This document shows positions 50,456 to 62,043 of a DNA stretch of 64,000 nt, piece by piece. The notes under the pieces were generated by a model. That model was not told where the DNA came from, made no database searches, and worked only from the letters and a program-made list of their open reading frames with translations. Position numbers and translations under genes: made by a program. This DNA is from Raphanus sativus (lineage: Eukaryota > Streptophyta > Magnoliopsida > Brassicales > Brassicaceae), in assembly GCF_000801105.2 (NCBI RefSeq), contig NC_079517.1, positions 13,082,001 through 13,146,000 on the forward strand, in the 5' to 3' direction. How positions within the stretch are numbered: the stretch's first letter is position 1; the number at the start of each line of letters is the position of its first letter.

Positions 50456-51386
50456 TATAATTTTAAAATTCCAATACAATTTATGCATACTTTGATCTTA
50501 ATACTGATTTTAAAATCAATCAATCTTATAAATAATTTTATTTATCTAAAATAATATTAGCTGAATAAGTGAATTCAATAAAAAACATAAATGTATTTTA
50601 ACCATTTTCTTAATCTGTATGAAGATTCCAAAATATTTTTTTCATAAAACTGAGAAATAATATGTTTTATTGCTAACTTGATCAAAAATATAAAATGAAT
50701 ACGAAAACTAGAATAAAGTAGAAAAATGATCCAAGAATAATAAAACACAAATAGAAAGAAATAGAATGTGAATACAAAAATTTAGCATTATTATTGTTTT
50801 TTTTGAACAAATTTTTTAGCATTATTATTGTTGTTTAGAAAATGCCATTCTATATTTTTAATATAACTTTTCATATGTAGTTTTTTCTTACTCTTTTAAA
50901 TAACCTATATATATTTATTTAAATGATTATATATTAATAATTTTATATTATATATTTTATCATTTTCTTAGTTCATATAAAATATGTTAAAGCGATACAT
51001 TTTGCGAAACTGATGGAGTATATGTTTATGCACTCAAATTTTCGGCCTTTCAACCATAGAAGCAGACAAGCAGTATATGATTTTCTAGGTGAGACGTTAA
51101 AGTTGATTTGCATTTTGCTTATCAAGATGAACTCAATGCATGGTTTATTTCGTAATAGATTTTTAAAATGCTGGTTGAAGTTTCAAATCTTTATTGAATT
51201 ATTGACAAGCGGAACGTTAAATAACGGAGATACCCATACATGCATTCTCAAATACCACCTCGACCCTCATCCCATCATCTGTCTCACTCCAGGTGTCCGT
51301 TGCTGAGCGGTTTGGTCTGATACTTTGGGCGGTGATTTTCATGTAATAAAAACGAGAATCGAGAAAGGTTTTCAATTATTTAATTA

Positions 51387-51614
51387 CTCCCTCCATTTCA
51401 TAGTACTAAATATCAATGTAGAGAAAATTTTTTGTTGCAAAATAAATATCATTTCAAAATTTTAAAATAGAATTTATTAATTTATTTTTCTATTTATTTT
51501 TTCATTGGTTGAAATATGAATAGTATATAGGTAATAATATTTATATTGAAAATATGCAAAATTAAATGATCCATGCGTAGAAGTCTAAACGATATTTATT
51601 ATGAAATAGAGAAA
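51387..51614. mobile_element. Degenerate Stowaway-like MITE
   Basis: Left CTCCCTCCATTTCATAGTAC and right end with TTATGAAATAGAG. Same internal plan as 44800-45038. The right border is approximate. Confidence 0.6.
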
Positions 51615-52258
51615 ATATTAACTTACTTATAGTATATTGTAAAAACAAACTTAAGATTTTCATAGGTATTAAAAATTAAAATAGTATATACTGGTTTATT
51701 AATAACTTTTAGTTAATTACTGTAAACTAATTTGATGTTTTATTCATTTTCATAGAATTTAACCATACCTACATTTTAACTTCTGTTTTAGTTTTGAAAT
51801 AAAATACATTAATCAATCTTAAAATAAATTTAATATAAAATAAATCTAAAATCTATTTTCAGAAAATATTAGTTTATTTTAAATTTTTGAGTATTAGAAA
51901 TTATACAAATTTGACTACAAATTAATTTTAGAGAAACTAAATAATTAAATGAGAGAATAATTTTGAAAGTTGCAAATTTTCACAAAAAAAAACCCGAGAA
52001 GGCTTACTTTTCCATAAACAATGACGAAAATGGTTATTGGTTATTTTAAGAATCAATAATTTAAAATTAAACCCATACACATATTCGACAAGAAAAACTC
52101 GTAAACATAAATAAAAACAAATATTGCAAAACAGCTGTAAACTTGACTGTTTCTACTTCACATGCTTCATCGCTCAACAGTTTCATTCCATTTAATTATT
52201 TTTTATAATATTCACTTCTTTTTAATTTCTGCATATTTATTTTTTCTCTCTCACACTC

Positions 52259-52265
52259 TATAAAA
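52259..52265 (+). promoter_or_regulatory. TATA box of bZIP44
   Basis: TATAAAA after a CT-rich stretch. Transcription would start near 52290, giving a leader of about 465 nt with several uORFs. Confidence 0.6.
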
Positions 52266-52318
52266 CCCCTTCTCAAACCCATAAATTACCTCTTCCCTCT
52301 TCGCTCTCGAATACATAC

Positions 52319-52336
52319 ATGATACATCACTTCTAA
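52319..52336 (+). promoter_or_regulatory. Small uORF (5 codons) in bZIP44 leader
   Basis: MIHHF-stop. First ATG after the predicted transcription start. Confidence 0.5.
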
Positions 52337-52437
52337 AACTGTTCGTGTTTTTGTCTTCCTTTTTCTATACTTTTTCAGTTTTTTATTTTCTCGAGAAACA
52401 AAAGCTGTTCTGTTTTTTTCTTCCTTTTCTAATATTG

Positions 52438-52461
52438 ATGTGGCAAAGAACTGGATCTTGA
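52438..52461 (+). promoter_or_regulatory. Small uORF (7 codons) in bZIP44 leader
   Basis: MWQRTGS-stop. Its TGA shares its last base with the ATG of the next uORF at 52461. Confidence 0.5.
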
Positions 52462-52490
52462 TGTTCAAACATTCATGTCGTCTCCGGTGA
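52461..52490 (+). promoter_or_regulatory. Small uORF (9 codons) overlapping the conserved uORF
   Basis: MFKHSCRLR-stop, in another frame and overlapping the start of the sucrose-control uORF at 52475. Confidence 0.5.
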
Positions 52491-52603
52491 TTAGTGAAAT
52501 CCTTAGATCTGGGCTTACTATAGATTCGTCTCTTAGACGCAGGACCCATCTCGTTCAATCTTTCTCCGTCGTCTTCCTCTACTGGTTCTATGTCTTCTCA
52601 TAA
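52475..52603 (+). CDS. Conserved sucrose-control uORF peptide (SC-peptide) of S1 bZIP genes
   Basis: A 42-codon uORF in the bZIP44 leader. It starts MSSPVISEILRSG, contains SSLRRRTHLVQSF and ends FLYWFYVFS. This matches the conserved uORF peptide of Arabidopsis group S1 bZIPs (bZIP1, 2, 11, 44, 53). In that family the nascent peptide stalls the ribosome when sucrose is high and so lowers translation of the main ORF. The conserved C-terminal half (YWFYVFS), the part that matters for stalling, is intact. It ends 151 bp before the bZIP44 start codon. Its function here is inferred from the family. Confidence 0.93.
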   Translation: MSSPVISEILRSGLTIDSSLRRRTHLVQSFSVVFLYWFYVFS

Positions 52604-52619
52604 ATCATCTCTTCTTTAG
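52590..52619 (+). promoter_or_regulatory. Small uORF (9 codons) overlapping the end of the conserved uORF
   Basis: MSSHKSSLL-stop, starting inside the last codons of the sucrose-control uORF in another frame. Confidence 0.45.
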
Positions 52620-52754
52620 CCCTATAACTATATAGTATACACATATAAACCTTTATAATAAGATTATATTATAGATTTTACAAAACCCTAACTTGGGTCC
52701 TGCGTCTTTTATTTGAACTAGTATTTTTCTGTGTGTGTTTTTGGTATAATAAAT

Positions 52755-53288
52755 ATGAATAAAACTGAACTGGGATCTCCGACAAGCAACTCGTCTGTTT
52801 CGACGATCGGTTCACAAAACTCCGGGTTGGAATCTGATCTCCGACAACGTGACCTACTCGACGAGCGGAAGAGAAAGAGGAAGCAGTCGAACAGAGAGTC
52901 GGCGAGGAGGTCGAGGATGAGGAAGCAGCAGCACTTGGACGATCTAGCGGCTCAGGTCGCTCATCTACGTAAAGAAAACGGCCATATCGTCGCCGGGATC
53001 GCCGTCACGACGGAGCACTACGTCACCATCGAGGCGGAAAACTCCATTCTCAGAGCTCAGCTCCTGGAGCTCAACCACCGCCTTGATTCCCTCAACGAGA
53101 TCGTCGACTTTGTCGAGTCGTCTTCCTTGGAGATGGAGACTGGTCAGGGAGGAGGACTAATTGACTACAGCGGCCCCAGCGGCGGAGGTGGATTTTACGA
53201 CGGGCTGATGAATACTCTCAATCTAGGGTTTTATAACCAACCAATCATGGCTTCTGCTTCTACTGCTGGTGATGTTTTCAACTGTTGA
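52755..53288 (+). CDS. BZIP44: bZIP transcription factor, group S1 (bZIP44)
   Basis: A 177-residue, single-exon protein, as usual for S1 bZIPs. The start is ATG 52755 (MNKTELGSPTS); the frame is open upstream without an ATG. The basic region KRKRKQSNRESARRSRMRKQ has the N-x7-R DNA-binding core and is followed by a long leucine zipper (residues about 60-110, heptad leucines in LAAQVAHLRKEN, AEN SILRAQL and LELNHRL). The C-terminus 'LGFYNQPIMASASTAGDVFNC' with a short Gly-rich insert resembles Arabidopsis bZIP44 (AT1G75390). S1 bZIPs bind ACGT elements, usually as heterodimers with group C, and act in sugar and energy signalling and in seed germination. Translation is probably controlled by the upstream uORFs. 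The coding region is GC-rich and intact. Confidence 0.95.
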   Translation: MNKTELGSPTSNSSVSTIGSQNSGLESDLRQRDLLDERKRKRKQSNRESARRSRMRKQQHLDDLAAQVAHLRKENGHIVAGIAVTTEHYVTIEAENSILRAQLLELNHRLDSLNEIVDFVESSSLEMETGQGGGLIDYSGPSGGGGFYDGLMNTLNLGFYNQPIMASASTAGDVFNC

Positions 53289-53971
53289 CATCATCGTGAG
53301 TGTGACGAATATGAATGACATCAAGGGTAATCATGTAACTCTATATTATATAAGTGATGTTATGTTTTTTTAGTTTGTAAGATAAAAAGTTAATTAACGC
53401 TTAATAAGTGTTTAAAAATGCGATATCATGAAGATGATGATGTGTTGCTGTAAGTGGGAAATATTTTAAGTTTTTATATATATATCAAAACGGAGAAATA
53501 TCATTTTGTCCTTCTGTTATATATTTCTGTTTTTCCTTATTTGGGGAGCATTTGTTGCCTTTATTAGAAAGATGATTTGGCTATTAGTGAAGAATGAAAA
53601 TAATGTGAAAGCTCGTGGACGGTTTCATATAAGAAAGTGGTCCATTTCAAAATACTATATATAAATGGAGAGTTGTCATTATTGTGCTCAAGAATATTTT
53701 GTCTAAAATGTGAGAAAAATAGTGATGCGTTCTAGTACTTGCAACAAAATGAATTATTATCATGGGGCACTCCAGTTTTCTCTTTTTCAAGAATTTTACG
53801 TACGATGCCATGATTTCACATACTCAATAATTTCATTTTATTTGTAATATGTAAATGTCAATTCAATTATCTCAGTTATCGACCAATTAATGTATCAATA
53901 TACTTAAATTAACACTCGTATATTTACATGTACAATATAAATAGATATGAAGTGTTAGGTTCCATCCAATA
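53289..53971 (+). other. 3' flank of bZIP44
   Basis: 3' untranslated region and AT-rich spacer. No other gene. Confidence 0.45.
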
Positions 53972-54619
53972 TCTATCTTATTAAAACAGAAACATTTTGT
54001 TGGACTTAACATTTATTTTGTAAGTTTTTAAATTAAATACACCTTTATACTTTATAGTTAAATCTACATTAAATCACTAATGTTCCTTTCTTTATACTAC
54101 TATCCATGTTTCCAAACAATATACTTATTTCTTTATACTACTATCAATGTTTCCAAACAATATATTTTTATACTACTATCAATGTTTCCAAACAATACAA
54201 TAATTAATCTTAGTTATTTTATATATATCACTTTCTCTTTAAAATTTTGTAGAAACGTTATAATTTCATAAATTGCAAAATAATAAACTTTCAAATTTGG
54301 ATTATAAGATTACAAATTATGAAATTATTACAATTTAAATCCAATTAGATTACATATCGGTCATCCATCAGTTCAATCGGTTAGTCTCGGGTTTTAGTGA
54401 TTTTTTTTAATATGTATATTTTAAAAACCTAAATTGAATTGTCAGATCTTCGGATTAACCGGTATAATCACAATCGGGTTGAATTTAAAAACACTGATTT
54501 AAATGCAAAAATATTTTAAATACACACTCTTTAAAAATTACCAAAATATTTGTTAAATTATTAGTAAAATTTTTCATCGTAAAATATTCTGCGCTTCCAA
54601 AGCGCGGATCAAAATCTAG
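53972..54619 (+). mobile_element. Helitron, 648 bp non-autonomous
   Basis: 5' TCTATCTTATTAAAACAGAA at 53972. 3' hairpin GCGCTT-CC-AAAGCGC, then CTAG at 54616-54619 and T. Contains a three-copy minisatellite. Confidence 0.8.
54091..54199 (+). repeat. Three-copy minisatellite inside Helitron
   Basis: The unit ATACTACTATCAATGTTTCC followed by AAACAATA occurs three times, starting near 54091, 54132 and 54167 (spacing about 41 and 35 bp). Confidence 0.8.
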
Positions 54620-55719
54620 TGATACTATTATAGCGCCAGCATCTTATAAATAATATTGATCATGTCACCTTCTATATAATATTGTCAGAAAATAGCCTAA
54701 TGTTTAATGAAGTTACATGGTCACACAAAACTACATAAATTTTTAAAGGGCAATATATTTATATATATTATTTTGGTCAACCAGACTATATCTCTAAATC
54801 TCTGTAGCTATTCTAGGAATTAATATCCCATATGATAAGATATTAAAATGACTTTCTAGTACTATATGTCATGGATCTAATTCGTGTGGTGTTTGATTAC
54901 AATAGTGATGTTTGATGAGATAAATTGACAAACAAATCGCTCTCAATGATCGTCAGTCACCAAACAATAGTTTATATTAACTTTTACAGATCTACCAAGG
55001 CGTAAGTGGTCACTTATGAAATGATTAAACAAAAAGTTTATTTTCCAATATTTGAAAACTTATATATGTTCAATGTATCTATGTATCATGCTGATTAGCG
55101 ATCTTGTCCTTATTTGCTTATTGCAGATTATTAATTATATACTCCGTGAAAAGGTATAAAAAATTGAGGCAAGTAGATGTTCGTGTCTCTAACTTAGCGT
55201 AAGAATAAAACTATACTTCAAGGTAATAATATGTGGAGTATATTTCTTGTCTCCACCATAATTTATAATCTTGATCCGAATAAAACACGTAAGAAAGGTT
55301 GATTAGAATCGATTCTCTAGATAGTTGCACCGTTCGCTTCTTCATTTTTTTGGCATAAAATTCATCGTTCACGATTGTATATATTCCCCTTAACACTAGC
55401 TATTGAGAAAAAAAAAAAAAACACTAGCTATTGAATCACATGCGCCATTTGCACAATTGTACAATGAAAAACAAACAGTGTTATCAGTATGAAAGACAAA
55501 ATTTGAGAAATCTTTCAGGATTTTCGGCTAAAACCTATATAAACTATAACAATACATTCGATTTATATATATTTGCTATGATACAGATATACATCTAATG
55601 ACACTAAAATTTAACAATATTTTACTTTTTAAGTAAATTCTTGGATCTAGTTTCCAATATCTTTTAATTCAAATCGATCGAGGTAGTGCCGGTCCATAAT
55701 TTTTGGATACTCTACGCTA
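54620..55719. other. AT-rich spacer with one poly(A) footprint
   Basis: No gene is supported. A poly(A) insertion at 55407-55420 is listed separately. Confidence 0.4.
55407..55420 (+). mobile_element. Tail-only retroposition footprint (poly(A) alone)
   Basis: G plus 13 A between two copies of ACACTAGCTATTGA (55393-55406, 55421-55434). Confidence 0.65.
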
Positions 55720-55966
55720 CTTTTTCAGTTTCATAATAAATGATGTTTTAGAAAATGTTTGTTATTTCAAAATAGATAAAGTTTTGATATGTTTATATTA
55801 TTTTTAATTTTATTGAATACTGTGTAACCAATTAGATTCTGCAGTTAGATCTATGATTGGTTGAATAATTTTTAAATTATTTTTTATAATTATTTTTTAA
55901 AGAGAAATAGATTTCTTAATTTTTGTGCATCAAGTCAAAACATCATCTATTATAAAACGGAGAAAG
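55720..55966. mobile_element. Stowaway-like MITE
   Basis: Left CTTTTTCAGTTTCATAATAA and right, reverse-complemented, CTTTCTCCGTTTTATAATAG, with TA on both sides (55718-55719, 55967-55968). Same subfamily as 31751-32000. Confidence 0.72.
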
Positions 55967-56544
55967 TATTATTTAAAAAAATCATATTAAATATTTTAAC
56001 TTTTATTTATTTTAAAATACAGAGTGCAAGGAAATAAATGAACCAAGAAAACAAAACAAAACCATAAATAAGTAAACTTACGCAAACCGAGTAGGTTTGA
56101 AATCATAAATCGAGTAAAATAATTTCTTCATACAAATTTTAAATTTTTATAATAATTATTATTTTGAAATATACTTATCCAATCTGTTTAGTAGTAAATG
56201 TTCTATAAATAAGGATAAAAGTTCTTACAAATTTTATTATTGTCAAAAAAATATAAATTATATATATAAATATTAACAAAAAAGTTTAATAAGAAAAAAG
56301 TAAATAAAAACATGTCCTCTAAATTTGGATATCCTAAGGAATCGTTTATTTGCCCTCTGGATCGGTTTTGGATGGAGGATACGTGAACTGAAATCCAACT
56401 AATACTTTGGTCCCCAATTTTCAAATGACGCTTCAAGATGATCATTTATAGTCTGGTTAAGCAAATGAGAAATACTTAGCCTACTGATGGGTTAGGTTTT
56501 ATCCCAATTTTTCCTCTTATCACCAAATTGTTACTGCTTAATTC

Positions 56545-56586
<42 letters not shown>

Positions 56587-57174
56587 AACAAGTTCCTAAT
56601 ATTTTTTTTCAAAAGTTTACATGAAAGACATAGCGTGAATAAAAACACGTTCCAAACCTCGAATTTTCTGTATCAAAAAAAGCTTACAGAAGTGAAAATT
56701 TCTTACGCTTGAATCCGTATATATAATCAAAAGGATTCTTCTTGGTTACTGGAGAGGTTTCAGAAGTAAAAAAAATTACATTTTTGATAAGTTTTGGGGT
56801 TAGTAGGGATTTGGTTTACCTCGGTTACAAAAACATATAATAACGAGCATGCTGCATATGAAAAAAACAAATTTAAGTTTCGATGGGCTAAACTGCCAAA
56901 ACATCATGGGAATAATCGCTACCATTTACTCTGCAAAGGTTGTCGACCAGATAAGACTTCTGATCGAGGCTTGTTTGTAATGGACCATCTGCTATTAATT
57001 AAGGCCCTACCGTAAGTAACAGAAGTTGCACAGAAGACCCATTCCTTAAATATTATAATACTATGTGGTAATATCAACATGAGAATAGTACTGCGCGGAG
57101 TGAACTGAACAAAATAGATTATAATATAATTTTTACTCTACATATATTAAAAATTTTAAAATTATAATCATAAA
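55967..57174. other. AT-rich spacer, no gene seen
   Basis: Contains a (TA)n microsatellite at about 56549-56582. The open frame at 56794-57015 (+) has no recognisable family. Confidence 0.4.
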
Positions 57175-58122
57175 CTAAATCTTAATCCGTTCGACTGGGC
57201 GGATATTTATTTTATGTTTCAGTTTTTATTTTAATATTAAATTATATATTTGTAATATTTAAATATAAATTTAGATTGAAATTAATCTTTACAGTTATAA
57301 TAAAATCAAAACTAAAATTTTAAGAAAATACTCTGATATAAATTTAAAATTTCCAAACTAAAATAATATAGAGGTGGGTGATATTTTTTTCCAATTCCAA
57401 AATCTTAACATCCCTTAAAAACAAAGAAAATAAATTTATAAATACATAAAACATATAAACATATTTGGAACTATGATTTATATTAAAATAATTTTTTTAA
57501 AGAAAAATAATCTTGCGCTATTTTTATTTATTTCTAGAGCTTGACCCGTAACCGTATAAATATTTGCTTTCACTTAAATTCTTTCTCTGTACTAATAGTA
57601 TACTATATATATATATATTAAACTAAATGTATTATATAATTGTTAATATAAAATTTTAAAACATAACAATTTAATTTATTACTTTAAAATAATTATATTT
57701 TGTGATTTTAATCATCTGTTATATCACAGTGTATCATATAAAAAATCTTATATTTATAACCAATTGGACTTATATTATGAAAGCATTATACTAATAATAT
57801 ATGAATAAATTATTTTATATTTTATATAAATTGTCTATGATGTGTGATTTTTTATTTTACTATTTATTACTAATAAATATTAAAAAAATTAATATGTTAA
57901 TACTAAATATATTAGGAAATCTATTTTGGTTAAGATTTGATTAAGGAAATCTATTATTTAAATTAAGAAAAGACATTAAAATGGTTAAATCTATCATTTA
58001 AATTAGAAAAAGACAAACATAGTTAAATATAGGTTCAATAAATAATTTAATGGCATTCTAATGTAAATAAGTAGTGAAACTAATGGTAATTCTCTTTTGT
58101 ACTTCTCTTTTAATAATATAGA
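57175..58122 (-). mobile_element. Helitron, 948 bp, inverted copy of the 19.8-kb element
   Basis: Minus strand: starts TCTATATTATTAAAAGAGAA at 58122, ends with an eroded hairpin CCGCCC-AGTCGA-ACGG and TTAG (for CTAG) at 57178-57175. Similar to 19820-20763 along its length (for example GTGAAAGCAAATATTTATAC in both). Confidence 0.75.
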
Positions 58123-58239
58123 TATCACATGTTCTATAATAAAATATTGAACGAAATTGTGCATGTTTATATAATATAAGCTTCATTTTTTTGAAAAAAC
58201 TTTTGTAATTGGTTAAGTGTAATTGAAGTACGTAAATCT

Positions 58240-59200
58240 ATAAAAATAAACAAATACTTATTTAAAGATAAAACAAAACACATACAATAAGATTATTACT
58301 TTCATAATATAAATTATGATCCACTTGGATATCATGAATGGTAGCATCATCACTTTACCCCTGAGCAGGACCTGAAGAAGAGGAGCCACAACGATGTTTT
58401 GTAGCAGGCGGAGGAGGCGTGCAAAGAACATCAGAAGGAGACATAAACGCATGTTTTCCGCAGACGTCAAAGACGTAATGGCAGGATGTGGGAGCTTGCA
58501 GTGAAGGATAGTCCCATCAGGAATCGTAAAAAGGTAAATTTTACCAGGGTAAAGAGTTGTGGTGTTGAAGAAGAACTGTTCATCAAATTGTCAATCTTTG
58601 ATACACAAGGAGTCTTTGAAAGATCTATATCATGGTACTTGAAAATCCGAGTAAGTAAGCTGCCAATAGAATCTTCCAAAAGTTTCTTTTTCAAAGCACG
58701 AAGACCCCTAAATTTCTTTTCAAACAACATCTGAGCAAACAATGTTCCTATGTTTACGGAAAGCTCTACTGGAGGTTCATCTTTAACGTGATACTGAGGC
58801 CTGCTAGCTAATGGAAGTCCATAGTGAATAAGCTGCACTTCATCTTCAGTAAGTGATCCTGCTTCCTCCTTTCCCAGTAAAAGATGACCCAAAAATATAT
58901 TGCTACCACTTGCAAGACCGGGTTTATGACTATTGCAAGTTTAGCTTCCCTACAAAACATAAGAGCTGTCTGCAATCTCATTCCACAATAAGGAAGCACA
59001 AGGAAACTTGGGCAAAGAGCATGCCTCATGTTTGGATTCAAATCCGATTAGTGTACACAGCTGGTGTATAGACATCTCATAAAGCACTCCACTGGATAAG
59101 AATGTAAGTTTGCCTTTGCTAGCAACCTTGTTTTGCTTGGACTTATAGTGCAACTCGACTGAAGAGAGGAATTGTATTACCAACTCTAGATACATAGGTT
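58240..59200 (-). pseudogene. Athila-type (Ty3/gypsy) ORF1 relic
   Basis: Minus strand. 59195-58950 encodes 'LTFLSSGVLYEMSIHQLCTL' and 'ACSLPKFPCASLLWNEIA'. 58892-58467, in another frame, has 'GHLLLGKEEAGSLTEDEVQL' and 'DSIGSLLTRIFKYHDI'. These are hallmarks of the Arabidopsis retrotransposon ORF-1 (Athila gag-like) domain. Frameshifts and stops separate the pieces. No pol domains or LTRs were seen nearby. Confidence 0.75.
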
Positions 59201-60325
59201 CATGATTATTATTTTAGTTAAAAATAATATTTTTATATTTAACAATTGTTTTGTTGATTGTAATTTCGAGTTTTTAATTGAAATGAAGGGCAGTGTTACC
59301 ATTTTAAAATATTTAGTCTAATAGAACATAAAGTATATGAGATTAGCCTAATATGACATAGTTATTATTTTTGGCTTAAAAAAAATTTCCCTTGAATAAA
59401 TTATGTTAGAGTAGGAAAATGTTTGGCTTTAGCGGCTAATGGAAAACGGTAAGAGCATATGCAATTCTATTCCATTTTCATTTTAACATAATTTTTGTAA
59501 AAAAAATATTGGGAAAATTGGAAAGGGATACTCTCAACTTTTATTTGTCCCAATGGGACTTCTCATATTTTTGGCACATCTAGACATGTTTTACTCTTCT
59601 TTTTTATGGGAAAAATACTAAACTGAATTTTAAAAATGTAAAAAAAAAATGAAAACTATTGGAAACATATGAATGACAATATATATGTTTATTTTTTTTT
59701 AAAAAGTGGAATCACATTTTATTTTATCTTCTAACTACAGTTAGAATACTTATTCTAGTTATCTAGTTAGTCTAGAAATTAGATACTAAGTTTTATACAT
59801 AGATATATCCAAGATATATAACGTAAACTAACATTTCTTGTATATTATAACAAAGTTAGAACGTTATAATCAAGAAAGATGTCTTCAGTCTACCTACAGC
59901 TTGATAACGACATATAGCTACAACTCAATGATATACCTTATCTAGATTATGTGTCATAAAATGTTATACTTTATACCTTATGTGACGCTTGAATAAGAAT
60001 ATGTTTCTCACCTACTCTACAGTGTTCTGCGTAAGGTAGGATACATATTGTAGGCAAATCCGAAAAATATAGAAACTTCCATATTCGGTTATAGATGTTT
60101 CCTAAATCTAAACTAAATCTACCCCAAATCTCCCACGTTTTTCTCCTCCTCCCACGCTCTTTTTCTCTTTCGTTTTTTGTGTCTCGCTCTTCTTCTTCTC
60201 ATAGTTGTTAAGCTTTACGTACGTTTGACCTTGGCTTTACGAGTTAAGAGAAAATCGGGGAAAATCAAAGAGTAATTGGGGAGTAGTTTTGTAAAAAAGA
60301 TAATTAATATTATTGTTTAACTTAA
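59201..60325. other. AT-rich spacer, no gene seen
   Basis: A pyrimidine-rich patch at 60120-60210 resembles a plant 5' leader, but no frame follows. Confidence 0.4.
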
Positions 60326-60932
60326 TCTATCTTATTAAAACAGGAACATTATAACTTTTTCTAGGTAGATTTTTAAAGGTGGACCTCATATATTTAAATT
60401 AAATGTCTCATTCTTTATATATAATACGTACCATAATCTAACTTTGCATTGATGTATTTCCTTAAATACAGTTCTTCTTTTTGTCTATATTCCATATATG
60501 ATTTTTACATTTATTACATGTCGATTTAGATAAGATATATACTAAGAATACTAAAAATATTAATTGTACTATAATTACCCTATACAATTCATTTTAAATT
60601 GATCAATATACTTTCATTGGCCATATTAATTTTATTAGTACAAATAACATTAGTTAGATAAGTCATAGACATATACATAAAGATATGACTATTTTTATAA
60701 CTACGTTGGGCATAATCTATTTTCTAAAACAAATAACACATAGCTTCATATATTGTATAGAAAATAGTAATATTGTATAGTATTATACTTATACAATAAT
60801 ACTAAAAACAAACCAAACTGAAATATAATATATATCGAAAATGCTTTGAACCATTACACACAAAATATATTAGACTTTAGAGATAAAATTCACTTTGAAA
60901 TTAAGTAATAATTATTTTAAAAAATTAAAAAT
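60326..60932 (+). mobile_element. Helitron 5' fragment
   Basis: TCTATCTTATTAAAACAGGA at 60326 closely matches the start of the 53972 Helitron. No 3' hairpin and CTAG is found before LINE sequence begins at 60933. Confidence 0.5.
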
Positions 60933-61657
60933 TTCAGGAACGCTTCACCCCTGGAACCAATCCGTTCTTACTCTCCATCATATGGATGGAGGAGTATCGT
61001 ATCTGCTCGATCTCTGGTTAGTAAAGGACTAATTAAAAGGGTGGGAACATGTTCATCTATTTCAGTATGGAATGACCCTTGGCTCCCAACCACTCGCCCG
61101 AGACCTGCAAACAAAAACCATCACGATTTATTTCCGGAACTTACGGTTGAATCTCTTATTATTCCAGGTTCTAGGACTTGGAACTCACAAGCCATTAGGG
61201 CCTTGGTGGATCCATTGGATGCAAAGATTATTGAAAGTATACCTCTCAGTAAGTTTTGTATAAAAGATAAGGATGGCTGGCATTTTACCAAAAATGGAAA
61301 ATATACGGTTAAATCAGGATATAAGGTGGAAATGGTTTATCCCGACAAAGAAAAACAACTAGCTTTCTATGGACCAACAGTAGATTCTTTAAAAGCTTTT
61401 TGTTGGCAGGTTAAGTGTCCACCAAAGATAAAACACTTTCTTTGGCAGATTGTATCAGGGTGTGTTGCGGTTAAAAAGAATTTAAAAGCCCGAGGAATGC
61501 AAGGGGACACTATTTGTGACAGATGTGGGAGTACAGAGGAATCTTTGAATCATGTATTTTTTGAATGTCCTCCAGCGCGGCAAATATGGACATTATCAAC
61601 TATACCAACACATCCAAATGTTTTCCCCTCGGAATCATTGTATAATAACATGGATCA
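60933..61657 (+). mobile_element. LINE ORF2 fragment cut by a Copia LTR
   Basis: Open without stops for about 241 codons ('RNASPLEPIRSY', 'SSISVWNDPWLP', 'CDRCGSTEESLNHVFFECPP'), the zf-RVT region of the same family as 47868-49429. It breaks within 'YNNMDH' where an LTR starting TGTTGT begins. Confidence 0.85.
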
Positions 61658-62043
61658 TGTTGTGAATATATTATGTGATCGACCCATTTCTGTCCAAACC
61701 GGACAGACCGGACTAAACTATTTCTAGATGAACCGGACGAACCGAACCGGACCAGACCAAGTCTATGTCATACCAGACATGACCAGGCCCGACTCAAGCC
61801 CAGCCCATGAAGACCAGAAGCTGGCGGCCCAAAGGAGAAGAAGATAGAGACAAGTCCTAGAAGATAAACATCAAGAAGACTCATGTTTATCCATATGTAT
61901 TTAGTGATTATCATAATCATAGATAGATTAGGATTTATATTCCCTTATGTTATGAGATTTATATTTATCTCATTTGTAACTTGTATAAATATGGACCTTC
62001 GGTCCTGATGATTAATAACACGAAATCACTTCCATTTACAACA
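61658..62043 (+). repeat. 5' LTR of Copia element
   Basis: Begins TGTTGT and ends ACAACA (perfect 6-bp terminal inverted repeat). 386 bp, with a TATA-like TATAAATATGG at about 61984. GATCA at 61653-61657 may be the 5-bp target duplication. The 3' LTR lies beyond the window. Confidence 0.75.

Larger units (their letters stand above)
49430..52250. other. AT-rich upstream region of bZIP44 with three MITEs
   Basis: Apart from the three MITEs listed separately, no gene is recognised. The open frame around 51013-51306 (+) has no family resemblance. Confidence 0.4.

Noticed and set aside
51013..51306. 97-codon plus-strand open frame upstream of bZIP44
   Set aside because: No domain, AT-rich codons, next to a MITE; probably chance.
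52286..52558. 90-codon minus-strand open frame
   Set aside because: Antisense shadow of the bZIP44 leader and its conserved uORF.
56794..57015. 73-codon plus-strand open frame
   Set aside because: No recognisable family and no ATG-context or flanking gene structure; not counted as a gene.
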